From contig JALMGJ010000001.1 in NCBI GenBank assembly GCA_023362775.1, forward strand, positions 88,724,501-88,788,500: a DNA stretch of 64,000 nt, read 5' to 3'. Positions 54,924 through 60,795 of this stretch are shown here, piece after piece. Made by a program: the position numbers and the translations under genes. Position 1 is the first letter of the stretch. Each line of letters opens with the position of its first letter. Below the pieces are notes generated by a model. That model had not been told where the DNA came from and searched no databases. It saw nothing but the letters and a program-made list of their open reading frames with translations. The stretch comes from Charina bottae. Its lineage: Eukaryota; Chordata; Lepidosauria; Squamata; Charinaidae.

Positions 54924-56748
54924 TAATAATAATATAATATAATATTATATTATATTATATTATATTATATTATATTATATTATATTATATTTTATAGTAA
55001 ATAATGAAATAATAAAAAGAAATCCGCTGTTATAACAATCATGATTGGAGCCCTCAGAGCAATATCTAAAGGACTCCCTTGATATCTGGAAATTTTGAAT
55101 TTCTCTGACCTAAACATCCTAATTTTACAAAAACCCACCTTGCTTGGAACTGCCTATATTCTTAGACACTACCTCAATAATTCTTAGGTCCTTGGTTAGG
55201 ACTTGAATTATTAAGTTTTTATCAGTCTTAGATTGTGATACTAACAGTAGATAACTCAATAACAACAACAACAACAACAACAATAACAATAACAAGGTGA
55301 GGAGGAGGGGGAGGAGGGGGAAGGGAAGGGATCAACTCACTAAAATATTTTTAGGATTTAAGAAGGAGTTTAACCTGGACTGACCTCATTTTCTTCACTG
55401 ATTTTACTACTCCCACTCCCCCCCCCATTTCTTCCACATCAGACACTGACATATTCCACAAACAGCCCTTAGCCCCTACAGACTACACATTTGTTGCCTA
55501 TAAAAGGAGGAGCAAAGTTGACTCAGCTCAGCCCAGATGTTTCCTTCACAGATGAAACTCCTGCAGTGTACACTTTTTGTCACAAAATGCAATCTTGGCT
55601 CACCTTGGGTTTCCTCCAATAGCTCCCCTGTCAGCTTTCCCACTTCTGCTACAGCTGGCCAGGGCAAGCCTTTCTCAGCAGCAAACACCAGGCTGTGGTA
55701 ATGGGCATCAAGTTGGATGCTCTGACGCACTTCCCGAATTTCATCAAACTCCTTCCACCCCAGCAAATCTCTTAGATACAGGCGACCGTTTTTCTGCTGA
55801 AGAAAGCACCGAACAAGGAACGCTGTTAGTGTGTGGCACTGCTTCATACCGTGAAAGAAGTTAAGAAAACACAGACCAATATACAGGATCAAATTTGCCC
55901 AGCCTTCTGCCCACATAGTAATCAGCTAGTTTGCTCTGGGAAGCTTACAAATTCAACAGCTCCTATATGGCTATTTCCACACTGATGATTTACAGCATCT
56001 TCAATTTCAGCCAGCCATTGCTGTACCAATATATCAGCAATGAAGACAGCCTTTATATCATCAAAGCAATGATGTTATAAAATGTGCTAAATCACTAGTG
56101 TGGGAATGCCCTATAACTATCATGAGTAATAGCCAGTAATGCTGCATTATTCTAACTTTTCATTTTACAGGTCTGGTTTGTTTGTGAAGAGACAGTACTG
56201 GAGATAGGGTCCCCAATCTAGCACAAAACTAAGCATGCTTAAATCTGGTTGGGTTCAGGTATTGCATTAAACCAATCATGGTTTGCTGACTAAGCCATAT
56301 GGTCATGGTTCACACAATGCTAGCTCAGGACTAAGCAGAACATCTAGAGGTTAACAATTTTTTACAGTCTAGATCTGATAGCCTAGAGTATCATAAAATT
56401 TAAATAATTGGCAGTGGTGGGGGTTTTGGCAGCGTAGTCCAGGGCAGGTTGTAGCAGCAGGAAGGATTCTGACATCAACATGCTAAACTAAACTGTTCTC
56501 TAGTTTTGACAGTGACTCATTTAGCGGACCGTGGGAATGGGGTGGACAGAGTGGACCTTGACTTCAGTTAATTATTCAACAAAGTCTCCCATGAGATTCT
56601 AGTGGAGGAAGTGGCAAAATGTGGGTTGAACTATGCTACCATTAGATGGATGCAGAGCTGGTTGAACAATCACCCCAGCAAGTGAGGCCAATGGCTGTGC
56701 ATCAAGTTGGGTTAGTGCAGGGCTCCCTTATAGGCCCTGTACTGTTAC

Positions 56749-56784
<36 letters not shown>

Positions 56785-59700
56785 ATGAATGAATGAATGA
56801 ATGAATGAATGAATGAATGAATGAATGACTTGGATGAGTGGTGAGAAACTATGATTATCAAATATACTGACAACACAAAGATAGATAGGATATCAAACAC
56901 CTTGGAGGGCATTCAGGAGGACCTTGACAAGTAAGAACAATAGGGAGAAACAAGCAAGATGAATTTCAAGGAGAAATGCAAAGTTCTACATTTGTGTAGG
57001 AAAAATTAAAGGCATGGATACAAGGTAGTGGGGACCATCCAGGCAGCAGTAAGTACAAAAAAGGATGTGGGTGTCTTGGTGGATCACAAGCAGAACATGA
57101 ACCAGCAATTTGATTTTTGTTGTTTATTTGTTCAGTCACTTCCAACTCTTTGTGACTTCATGGACCAGCCCACGCCAGAGCTTCCTGTCGGCCGTCACCA
57201 TCCCCAGCTCCCCCACGGTTGAGTCCGTCACCTCCAGAATATCATCCATCCATCTTGCCCTTGGTCGGCCCCTCTTCCTTTTGCCTTCCACTTTCCCTAG
57301 CATCAGCATCTTCTCCAGGGTATCCTGTCTTCTCATTATGTGGCCAAAGTACTTCAGTTTTGCCTTTAATATCATTCCCTCAAGTGAGCAGTCTGGCTTT
57401 ATTTCCTGGAGTATGGACTGGTTTGATCTTCTTGCAGTCCAAGGCACTCTCAGAATTTTCCTCCAACACCACAGTTCAAAAGCATCTATCTTCAAATATC
57501 AAATATCAAAGCAATGTGATGCAGCTGTAAAAAAAGCAAATGCTAGGCTGCATCAATGGAAGTACAGTGTCAAGTTCAAGAAAAGTCACTATTTCTCTCC
57601 ATTCTGTGTTGGTTACAGTCTAATGTTAGACCACACTTAGAATATTGCACCCAGTTCTAAACACCACAACAGTGGAAATACATAGACAAGCTAGGTTGTG
57701 TCCAGAAGGGATCAACCAAAACGTTAGGGCATGGAAGGAAAAACTAAGAGGAATGGTCGGAGGTACAAGATATGTTTAGCCTGGAAAATAGAAAGCTGCA
57801 AAGGGATGTCTTCAAGTATCTGTATAAGTGGTCATGCAGAAGACAGGGCAGAATTGTTCAGTACTGATCCAGAAAACAGGGCAAGAAACAATGAGTTTAA
57901 ATTACAAAGAAGTGGATTTCAATTGGACGTCAGGAAAAAAAATATAATGGTAAAAGCTGTTCAAAAATGGAACAGACTTCCTTGGAGGTTGATGACCTCT
58001 CCTTCACTGGAGGTATTTAAATGGAGGCTGGATAGTAATCAGCCAGGATGCTATACTAGTGGACCCCTGCATTAGGCAGGGGGTTGAACTAAATGGTCTC
58101 CAGGGTTCCTTCCAGCTGAGCATTTGTTTTCTTTTCATAGTCAAACATGTAGGCTTTTATTTGTTTTAGATGTGGACTTTCTGCAAGCAAATTCAAACTC
58201 TAGGGGCAAAGATTTTGACTATGTTCAACAAACAGGCTTAACTAAGCTAAAATGAGGGTGGGACATTTGCTTTTCAGCATGTTGCAGAACTCATCCATTA
58301 GCTTATCAAAGAAGCCCCAAGAACTCTTTCTTGCAATCTAGCAGTCCCCCAGGTTTTTGTAGGCCAGATCTGGTAGCTTTAGCAGATCATCACATTAAAC
58401 CACAATGTTTTATCTGTTTGGGCAGACACAACAACTGGGTTTTGTTAAGCCAGGATAAGATTTTAGTTCTATGAATGTGGCCAAATATGTTCCTTCAAAA
58501 GACACTGAAAGGAATAAAGGAGCTGCATAAAAAAGAACTCTGTCATCCAATTGAGTTTTGCTCTCAATTCTGAAACAATCTAGTGGGAAAAGAATCTGCC
58601 TGGGAGCATTTTCTTTTATACAACTCTAAAAATGCAGGTGACATTGGGATGTTTTCATCTGGCAACATAGTTTGTAAAAGAGTTCAGCTTGCAAAGGGTT
58701 TAAGAGATGCTGAAATTGCAGTCTGAATTGTAGATCCTGCATTAATCAGAGGGGTGAACTAGATTAACTTTTAAGATCTCTGCTAGCTATAAAATTCTAA
58801 TTCTGTGGCTGGCTTCACACATCACATTAAAACATTGTTGTTTTAACTTGAGTTTTCTGAACCAGCCATAGTGGCCTGGCTCACACAGTATAATCAGCCA
58901 TAAACCATGGTTTGCAAAACACAAGAGCTGGGATCACACAACACAGTATTTAACAAAAAAAAAAGTATGATTTATAAATAAATAACCACATTTGAAAATC
59001 TTGCTATAATGCTTATTCATTTGTTTTATTCCACTTGAGTTGGACCATTCCAACCATTGACAACAATAATCATTTTTAAAATTATATAAAATATACATCA
59101 TCAAAATCATAATCAAACTGGAACTATTTAAAAGCAATTTGTCTTTCCCCCCCCTAATGATGTGTTGCTGCAGTATAATTGTATTTTTACTATTGTGACT
59201 TTTGAAAAAAAATAACACAGAGCAAAGTATAAATGGGAAACTTTAGTAGAGAAAACACAGGTTTAGATCTCCACCTTGCCATTGAGTATATGGAGTGACT
59301 TTGAGCCACTCACATTCTTTGTCTCTCTGGACAATCCCATATGCCAGCCGGAGCTGATGAATGATGAAAATGTAATAAATAAATGGATAAAGGTTAGGAA
59401 GTCAAATATCAAAACAATCCAAGAATCCAGTAATTAATTTCATTGTTCTTAAAAAAAGAAAAACCTCTGCCATCAAATTCAACCTCTCTTTCTCACACAC
59501 AAACACACAAAATCCAGTGTGAAAACCCCCTGTCCGGATTTAAAATGTTGTCTCAGAGCGAATCCTCACCATTCAACTGCCCACTCCGAATTTGGTTGAG
59601 GTGTCTTAGACTACTCTAACCAATGCGTCTCCTCATACTTTTAAAATCAAAAGACACTGTGCAACAGCATTTTCCTAACCACATTTTCTCGGTTAGAAAA

Positions 59701-59975
59701 AAAGTCGAAAAAGCAGTGAGGAAAAACAGTAAGTTTACAAACACAAGCCTCCATGATTTCTCCAGGAAGAAGGCAGGAAGGCTTCTGAAGCCTTCTTTAG
59801 AAGTCCTCCTGGTTTCCATGGGAATGGAACTTGGCAAACAGTTTAAAGTATTATATTTCGCCAAGATTTTCTGGGGCTCTCCCTTCCCCTCTGCCATGAT
59901 CACTTTCAACTTTTTCCTTTTATTTACCTGCAGCTGAAGGACAGCCTTAACACCCTCTGCAGATAAATTGGCCAT
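16063..59975 (-). CDS. C8orf74: C8orf74 orthologue, complete four-exon coding region
   Basis: Coding exons on the minus strand are 59975-59928, 55796-55604, 21359-20959 and 16335-16063. Joined lengths are 48+193+401+273 = 915 nt, giving 304 residues; human C8orf74 has about 294. All three introns are GT-AG with phases 0, 1 and 0, and the frame stays open throughout, which strongly supports the model. Matching blocks to the human protein as I remember it are the N-terminus (GVKAVLQLQ), GWKEFDE...[10 protein letters not shown], and the exon 3 core ([24 protein letters not shown]). The end of exon 3 is a likely coiled coil, and the C-terminus is lysine-rich. Molecular function is unknown; the human gene is mainly testis-expressed. 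Being beside SOX7 in convergent orientation matches human 8p23.1. Intron 2 is about 34 kb and stuffed with transposons. Confidence 0.88.
16397..16447. repeat. (GATT)n microsatellite beside an L2-like 3' end
   Basis: About 13 GATT units, followed by sequence resembling the end of an L2 copy on the minus strand (ACAGACTCTGGGTGGTGAAT on plus). The tract sits 62 bp from the exon 4 boundary of C8orf74, in the region where a branch point and pyrimidine tract would be expected. The pyrimidine tract itself is separate and intact. Confidence 0.9.
17680..18022 (+). mobile_element. LTR-like block (solo LTR candidate)
   Basis: A GC-richer island contains TAGCCCCGCCCTAG, then a GCAAATAAAGAACTGG polyadenylation region and a 3' part ending near CCCACCTGGCA. 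The order (GCCCCGCCCTAG, GTTAG, AATAAA, GAGCTTGAGT-like words) parallels the better-defined solo LTR at 34392-34639. I could not find a matching target duplication, so the boundaries are approximate. Confidence 0.4.
18203..18238. repeat. (AC)n microsatellite
   Basis: About 17 AC units with one AT interruption, after a GTAGGTAGGTGT stretch. Confidence 0.9.
20081..20215. mobile_element. Palindromic hAT-like MITE (135 bp)
   Basis: The left half (TTTCTCAACCTTGGCAACTT, then TAAGATGTGTGGACTTCA) is repeated almost exactly in reverse on the right (AAGTTGCCAAGGTTGAGAAA). The centre is CCAGCCATGGTGGCTGG. The right terminus CACTG and left CAATG fit hAT-type CAGTG ends. I recognise this as a very common squamate repeat. 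No convincing 8-bp target duplication remains. Confidence 0.75.
20959..21359 (-). CDS. C8orf74: C8orf74 exon 3
   Basis: The acceptor is TTTTTTCTCCTTTCAG (AG at 21361-21360) and the donor GTAAAT starts at 20958. The exon enters in phase 1, completes the glycine codon 81, and ends in phase 0 after residue 214. It carries the best-conserved block: [19 protein letters not shown] and [15 protein letters not shown]. After that comes a charged helix (about residues 170-214) likely to form a coiled coil. Confidence 0.9.
22550..23390 (-). mobile_element. L2 LINE fragment (ORF2 C-terminus and 3' end)
   Basis: The minus strand at 23362-23015 reads like the C-terminal part of L2 ORF2 ([43 protein letters not shown]). 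The 3' end with GCCACCCAGAGTCATGTGTT follows near 22600. The copy is 5' truncated and carries mutations. It is inactive. Confidence 0.75.
23945..24060 (-). mobile_element. L2 LINE 3' end
   Basis: The minus strand ends with AAGCTGCCCAGAGTCACCG, GTTGGGCGGCCATATAAG and an A/T-rich triplet tail, the usual L2 terminus. Confidence 0.6.
24361..24769. mobile_element. MITE with CAGGTAGTCCTCGCTTAA inverted termini
   Basis: The 409-bp element has an 18-bp perfect terminal inverted repeat and longer imperfect arms. It is flanked by TA on both sides (24359-24360 and 24770-24771). TA duplication fits the Tc1/mariner-type superfamily. The interior is made of diverged CACTTAATGACC-like words. It encodes nothing and ends only 16 bp before the chromovirus LTR. 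Confidence 0.85.
24786..25128 (+). repeat. 5' LTR of the chromovirus
   Basis: Starts TGTCAGGGTTCATGTCCATG. An AATAAA polyadenylation signal is near 25067, followed by a GTTTATTGGGACATTGTTG stretch. The right edge is an estimate: the 3' LTR is too short to define it, and I did not recognise a primer-binding site. Confidence 0.65.
25216..26658 (+). CDS. Chromovirus Gag
   Basis: A 480-codon reading frame with a retrotransposon gag core (about residues 195-350) and a CCHC zinc knuckle ([14 protein letters not shown], residues 405-418). The first about 50 codons look unnatural. A different frame starts at ATG 25247 with an acidic Met-Glu-Glu opening and runs to TAG at 25403-25405. An indel near the A7 run at 25366-25372 therefore probably separates the original start from the rest. 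The product would form capsid-like particles. Pol lies in the -1 frame and overlaps the 3' end. Confidence 0.85.
   Translation: MRIDSSKQFQHGRIYGMFPGGGRRATRHFFRFGSNSQGRKSTAAEPEVGKKKTSKKGPRRSGVEAAELAMARTPRVGAEWSVGIGGGIQAGMGKRMAKPQVTQSQRMASLEAKTARIDFEIETISHQLQTLIQSVQQLALAPKQEGAPGVDLQPKLMTTAAESGTSSGEEEEEFSGPEMEVPQLPVSGLQRGQARVFALNKLKMRFDGDPEKLACFMTHVRGFMEEFEDSFLTEEAKVRYVSSFLGEAALWLVALHDSKSPELLTFHSFMLALRRRFEDTLSKMSAKVQLQQLSQGNRSVAEYAMEFKKLIGMVPNCPEAFQVEYFQMGLKPEILEMAAGRGDPDTLEEWIQLAGRAESTQLRLRSYRKLHSSGKTPLGQPPAKKPARANAWEEEKECRAKRGLCFKCGKEGHHISNCPQKTSAVKAKPDSQFSKPVKLQPRKGTAHALDESKTRELVGGENDSSDEEFMQLAENERCLV
26631..26648 (+). promoter_or_regulatory. Candidate -1 frameshift region at the gag-pol overlap
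   Basis: Gag and pol frames overlap, with pol in -1. The only slippery-like heptamer I see is GGAAAAC at 26634-26640, read as G|GAA|AAC in gag. It is one base from the GGGAAAC type used by Sushi-derived genes such as PEG10. A downstream pseudoknot was not assessed. Confidence 0.3.
26646..29078 (+). pseudogene. Chromovirus Pol, N-terminal part (protease, RT, RNase H), interrupted
   Basis: The frame is open for 810 codons. Aspartic protease motif DSG is at residues 50-52, the reverse transcriptase catalytic YLDD at 361-364, and the RNase H TDAS at about 521-524 with a second FTDHK block. Element-derived coding ends at about 28809. The remaining codons to 29078 are read from the foldback insertion and do not belong to Pol. 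Upstream the frame is open into gag, consistent with Gag-Pol expression by frameshifting. Confidence 0.9.
28810..29062. mobile_element. Foldback insertion with 103-bp perfect inverted arms
   Basis: Arms 28843-28945 and 28950-29052 are exact reverse complements around a 4-base GAGG loop. The words ATCACAAACAAA occur at 28798-28809 and again at 29051-29062, marking a target duplication of about 8-12 bp. The left end carries about 33 extra bases (TGTATTGTCGAAGGC...) with no counterpart on the right, so one terminus is shortened. It encodes no transposase. The net 253-bp addition shifts the pol frame. Confidence 0.85.
29063..30417 (+). pseudogene. Chromovirus Pol, C-terminal part (integrase and chromodomain)
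   Basis: First ATG in this frame is 29083, but the frame is simply the downstream half of pol. It has an HHCC zinc-binding region, then the catalytic triad at D93, D153 and E189 (numbered from 29083), with the typical 35-residue spacing between the last two. The C-terminal chromodomain spans about residues 385-435 ([21 protein letters not shown]). The chromodomain places the element in the chromoviruses, where it targets integration to marked chromatin. Confidence 0.9.
30577..30602 (+). repeat. Remnant of the chromovirus 3' LTR
   Basis: Only 26 bases match the start of the 5' LTR (24786-24811), identical at every position. A purine-rich GGAGGG precedes it as a polypurine-tract candidate. After 30602 the sequence is unrelated to the 5' LTR. 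Confidence 0.85.
30927..32051 (-). mobile_element. HAL1-like (ORF1-only) L1 derivative, minus strand
   Basis: Flanked by an identical 16-bp direct repeat TATTTGGAAAATTTAT at 30911-30926 and 32052-32067. On the minus strand it starts with an L1-style GC-rich leader (GTGGGAATGGCGGACTGAGC) and contains a broken ORF1-like reading frame ([16 protein letters not shown], later [18 protein letters not shown]). It ends with an A/T-rich tail. No reverse transcriptase is present. Confidence 0.7.
32185..34205 (+). mobile_element. HAL1-like (ORF1-only) L1 derivative, plus strand
   Basis: Flanked by an identical 18-bp direct repeat AAGAATGATCATCAAACT at 32167-32184 and 34206-34223. It has a leader related to the minus-strand copy (GGAAAATGGCCGACTGAAC), then an ORF1-like frame at about 32862-33336. 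That frame has an early stop but a longer open part with acidic coiled-coil-like character ([15 protein letters not shown]). A long AT-rich 3' part with a (TATG)/(TG)/(TA) tract follows, ending ATAATAAAAACTTTGAAG plus an A-rich tail. No RT or endonuclease domain is present. Confidence 0.7.
33823..33922. repeat. Compound (TATG)n/(TG)n/(TA)n microsatellite
   Basis: Variable tetranucleotide and dinucleotide tract within the 3' part of the plus-strand L1-like element. Confidence 0.9.
34392..34639 (+). mobile_element. Solo LTR (248 bp) with 5-bp target duplication
   Basis: Starts TGTCAGGGAG and ends AGTCAGGACA, so it has the TG...CA ends of an LTR. GGTGG flanks both sides (34387-34391 and 34640-34644). 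AATAAA lies near 34577. It interrupts an L2 copy. Its first eight bases, TGTCAGGG, match the chromovirus LTR, so a related Gypsy family is plausible. Confidence 0.75.
35045..35150 (-). mobile_element. L2 LINE 3' end with (ATTT)n tail
   Basis: Plus strand reads ATTTATTTATTTGTCACATT, then ATCACCGCCCATCTCCCCC and GGACCCTGGGCGG. This is the inverse of the CCGCCCAGGGTCC terminus of squamate L2 copies. Confidence 0.7.
35151..35718. other. Unannotated intronic DNA
   Basis: No repeat family, ORF or motif that I can name. Confidence 0.4.
35719..36720 (-). mobile_element. Penelope-like element with GIY-YIG endonuclease fragment
   Basis: On the minus strand a degraded frame near 36345-35961 reads as the C-terminal GIY-YIG endonuclease of Penelope retroelements. 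It includes [19 protein letters not shown] and, in the open part, [15 protein letters not shown]. The 3' portion down to 35719 (CAGACGTTTCATTGCCAGGC on plus) is a widespread squamate Penelope end and recurs at 50669-50808. The reverse transcriptase part is mostly missing. Confidence 0.75.
36721..37837. other. Unannotated intronic DNA
   Basis: No gene or repeat recognised with confidence. Short ORFs here have no family signature. Confidence 0.4.
37838..38215 (-). mobile_element. BovB/RTE-like LINE 3' fragment
   Basis: The minus strand translates, with a few breaks, to a BovB-type reverse transcriptase C-terminus (FGHIMRRPSSLERALMLGKV) and an end with TAGGAGTCAAAAATGACTTG. It is 5' truncated and older than the BovB piece at 57115. 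Confidence 0.65.
38216..40755. other. Intronic DNA with a long unassigned ORF
   Basis: Contains a palindromic TCCAGATGTTT...AAACATCTGGA near 38754-38800 and a 269-codon open frame at 39578-40387 discussed under findings. Part of it, 39820-39940, resembles a dispersed AT-rich repeat found elsewhere in the window. No protein family was recognised. Confidence 0.4.
40756..41004. mobile_element. hAT MITE with perfect 8-bp target duplication
   Basis: A 249-bp element with CAGGGGTCCCCAACC at the left and its inverse GGTTGGGGACCCCTG at the right. It is flanked by ATATACAG on both sides (40748-40755 and 41005-41012). The interior is GC-rich with repeated GCGGACCGGGG words. Termini and 8-bp duplication identify a hAT (Charlie-like) non-autonomous element. 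No transposase. Confidence 0.92.
41013..44368. other. Unannotated intronic DNA
   Basis: No exon, RNA gene or repeat family recognised over these 3.3 kb. Short ORFs carry no domain signature. A few short inverted motifs (for example near 41870-41930) resemble decayed MITE ends. Confidence 0.4.
44381..44710 (+). mobile_element. tRNA-derived SINE, plus strand
   Basis: RNA polymerase III A box TGGCTCAGCGGG at 44382-44393 and B box GGTTCAAATCC at 44435-44445. The 3' part has GAGTCGGACACGACT and ends in CCTTTACCTTTACC. It is flanked by a 12-bp duplication TATGGGAAAGTG (44369-44380 and 44709-44720). A second copy of the family is at 50987-51314. Confidence 0.92.
44721..47340. other. Unannotated intronic DNA
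   Basis: No gene recognised. It includes a G-rich tract near 46809-46838 and a decayed dispersed repeat near 46870-47005. Confidence 0.4.
47354..47596. repeat. (ATT)n tracts
   Basis: Two ATT-type trinucleotide tracts, at about 47354-47376 and 47554-47596, separated by about 180 bp of ordinary sequence. Confidence 0.85.
48013..48243 (+). mobile_element. Sauria-type tRNA-derived SINE
   Basis: tRNA-like head with GTGAGTTCTAGTCCCGCC, body with GGGTGACCTTGGGCCAGTCA and CCCAACTCACCTCACAGGG, and a tail AATAAAGGTGGGATAGAAAA followed by (AAAT)n. Same family as the minus-strand copy at 2303-2545. Confidence 0.85.
48570..49081 (+). mobile_element. L2 LINE 3' fragment
   Basis: Decayed L2 ORF2 C-terminus ([31 protein letters not shown]) followed by the L2 3' end GAATCGCCCAGGGTCCCCCG and an (AAAT)n tail. 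Confidence 0.7.
49082..49446 (+). mobile_element. L2 LINE 3' end with (AACT)n/(AAAT)n tail
   Basis: Directly follows the preceding L2 copy in the same orientation. It has CCCTGCCAGCCTTTTGTAAA and AAGACCTGGATGTGC from the end of ORF2, then TAGCTGCCCAGAGTTGTACT and about 11 AACT units. Confidence 0.7.
50215..50585 (+). mobile_element. L2 LINE 3' end
   Basis: Sequence includes GCCTTCTCAGTAGCTGCG, AAGCCTTGAAGAGCTGGC and a terminal AGCCATCCAGAGTTATAGTC with an A/T tail, all typical of the L2 3' end. Confidence 0.65.
50669..50808 (-). mobile_element. Penelope 3' end (140-bp, 5'-truncated)
   Basis: Nearly identical to the 3' end of the copy at 35719. GTTATTCT occurs just before and just after it. 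On the right side the 20-bp word GTTATTCTAACTTCATAAAG is present twice in tandem (50809-50828, 50829-50848). Confidence 0.8.
50987..51314 (-). mobile_element. tRNA-derived SINE, minus strand
   Basis: Same family as 44381-44710, inverted, with GGATTCGAACCTC as the inverted B-box region. It is flanked by AGAGTGAAGCATA (50974-50986) and AGAGCGAAGCATA (51315-51327), a 13-bp duplication with one mismatch. Confidence 0.9.
51700..53850 (-). mobile_element. Degenerate L2/CR1-group LINE with endonuclease and RT remnants
   Basis: On the minus strand an endonuclease motif ([10 protein letters not shown], near 53475-53445) lies upstream of a reverse transcriptase block ([15 protein letters not shown], then YSDDIHF) at 52079-51714. 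Several frames between are broken. Order and spacing fit the 5' to 3' layout of an L2/CR1-group ORF2. It is inactive and no boundaries or target duplications were resolved. Confidence 0.7.
54887..54993. repeat. (AAT)n merging into (TTATA)n AT-only tract
   Basis: About 107 bp made entirely of A and T. ATA/AAT units pass into a self-complementary TATAT/ATATT repeat, which could form a cruciform or be an unstable site. Confidence 0.9.
55258..55294. repeat. (AAC)n microsatellite
   Basis: AAC trinucleotides, followed by a purine-only GGAGG-rich stretch to about 55332. Confidence 0.85.
55604..55796 (-). CDS. C8orf74: C8orf74 exon 2
   Basis: Acceptor CTTTCTTCAG has AG at 55798-55797 and the donor GTGAGC starts at 55603. 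The exon encodes residues 17-80 plus one base of codon 81. It includes [20 protein letters not shown] and [13 protein letters not shown], which align without gaps to the human exon as I recall it, including its start one residue before the KNGR-type segment. Phase 1 exit matches exon 3. Confidence 0.92.
56750..56826. repeat. (AC)n then (GAAT)n microsatellite
   Basis: About 16 AC units at 56750-56782 followed by 11 GAAT units at 56783-56826, within the CR1 copy. Confidence 0.9.
57115..57509 (-). mobile_element. BovB LINE 3' fragment inserted in CR1
   Basis: The minus strand keeps an open 119-codon frame (57495-57136) that reads as the BovB reverse transcriptase C-terminus ([34 protein letters not shown]). 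It ends at a BovB-type 3' terminus. AGCAATTTGAT (57104-57114) and AGCAATGTGAT (57510-57520) flank it, a target duplication with one mismatch. It is younger than the CR1 host copy. Confidence 0.88.
59928..59975 (-). CDS. C8orf74: C8orf74 exon 1 (start codon)
   Basis: ATG at 59975-59973 opens 16 codons ([16 protein letters not shown]) before a CAG|GTAAAT donor. The matching human start is MALLTPQGVKEVFQLQ-like from memory. Phase 0 exit matches exon 2. No upstream in-frame alternative was needed. Confidence 0.9.
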
Positions 59976-60795
59976 CCTTCTCTGGATTGGTTGCTAGGAG
60001 ACACTGGCGTACGATGCAAAACCGTGGAGGAAAAGGTTCTGTTACAATGACTCGCTCACATACTCTCTTCCAGAGCATGGCTCTTACAGCAGCGTATCTT
60101 ACATCCGTCAGCCTATCAAAGGATCCAGTGGAGATAAAAAGGCCACTTTTTTGGATAGCTAGTTAGGCATTTATGATCGGTTTAAATGCTTAAATACAAA
60201 TGTATGGTAGAGATTTAAAGTTTCAATGACTTACCTAGTGTCCCATGTGCACAATTTATGAGCCCCATCCATGGTGCACATGCTACCAGTTGAGGGCTGC
60301 TATCTTAAGGCCCATGAAAAGCCACAATTGCATGTCACAGCACTGCTGGTAGCTTCAGATAGGGTTTGAATGTGGCCCAGATTGTACGGGGTTTGAGAAA
60401 CATGCACAGAAGCTGATTTTGTGGCTCTTGACCAGAAATGCCACTTCTGACTTCAACCTCAATTTTCTATTTTAAAGATTAACTGAAGCCTTTGAGCATT
60501 GTAGGAGAACTATTCTATGGCTCTTGTTAACTGCTTTTGCAGGATTTGGGCGTCATTCCCACTGAATTAAACAGAGAAAGTTCTGATTCACCAAATGGAA
60601 GACTGGTAAGGCCTTGTGTCTGTTAATGGAATGGCTGACCTGGGTCTGTAGCACTCCAGTTTGCAGAGAAACGTAGACACCTCAGTGCTCTCCTACATAA
60701 AAACAAATCCTCCCACTAAACAACAAGCAAAACACATCATCAGATCAGAAAACAAGAAGGTAATCTAGGGTTCAAGGCCAGCGATTTTATATTTG
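59976..60795. other. Upstream region of C8orf74
   Basis: In human the next gene beyond C8orf74, head to head with it, is RP1L1. I could not identify an RP1L1 exon here or in the rest of the window. No repeat was recognised in this stretch. Confidence 0.45.
59986..60002 (-). promoter_or_regulatory. C8orf74: RFX X-box-like motif and CCAAT box upstream of C8orf74
   Basis: On the minus strand GTCTCCTAGCAACC (60002-59989) matches the right half-site RGYAAC exactly and the left half-site GTNRCC with one mismatch. It overlaps CCAAT (59990-59986). Both sit 11-27 bp upstream of the start codon. X-boxes mark many cilia and sperm-flagellum genes controlled by RFX factors. Confidence 0.5.

Larger units (their letters stand above)
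21360..55603 (-). other. C8orf74: C8orf74 intron 2 (34 kb, transposon-rich)
   Basis: A GT-AG phase 1 intron. It hosts L2 copies, a TA-flanked MITE, a chromovirus, nested L2/L1-like/LTR insertions, Penelope fragments, hAT and tRNA-SINE insertions and an L2/CR1-group LINE. I saw no extra exon of C8orf74 and no nested host gene. Confidence 0.75.
56500..58133 (+). mobile_element. CR1 LINE (3' part), split by a BovB insertion
   Basis: The plus strand starts in a CR1 reverse transcriptase block ([16 protein letters not shown]) and continues through the usual downstream sequence to the 3' end (GGTTGAACTAAATGGTCTCC). The copy is interrupted at 57115-57509. Microsatellites (AC)n and (GAAT)n at 56750-56826 expand within it. 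It is 5' truncated and inactive. Confidence 0.8.
55797..59927 (-). other. C8orf74: C8orf74 intron 1
   Basis: A GT-AG phase 0 intron. It holds a CR1 copy split by BovB (56.5-58.1 kb), (AC)n and (GAAT)n tracts, and dispersed AT-rich repeat copies near 56230 and 58810. No additional exon was seen. Confidence 0.75.

Noticed and set aside
55476..55916. 146-codon ORF as one exon
   Set aside because: Only 55604-55796 lies between a good acceptor and donor and aligns with C8orf74. The flanks are intron.
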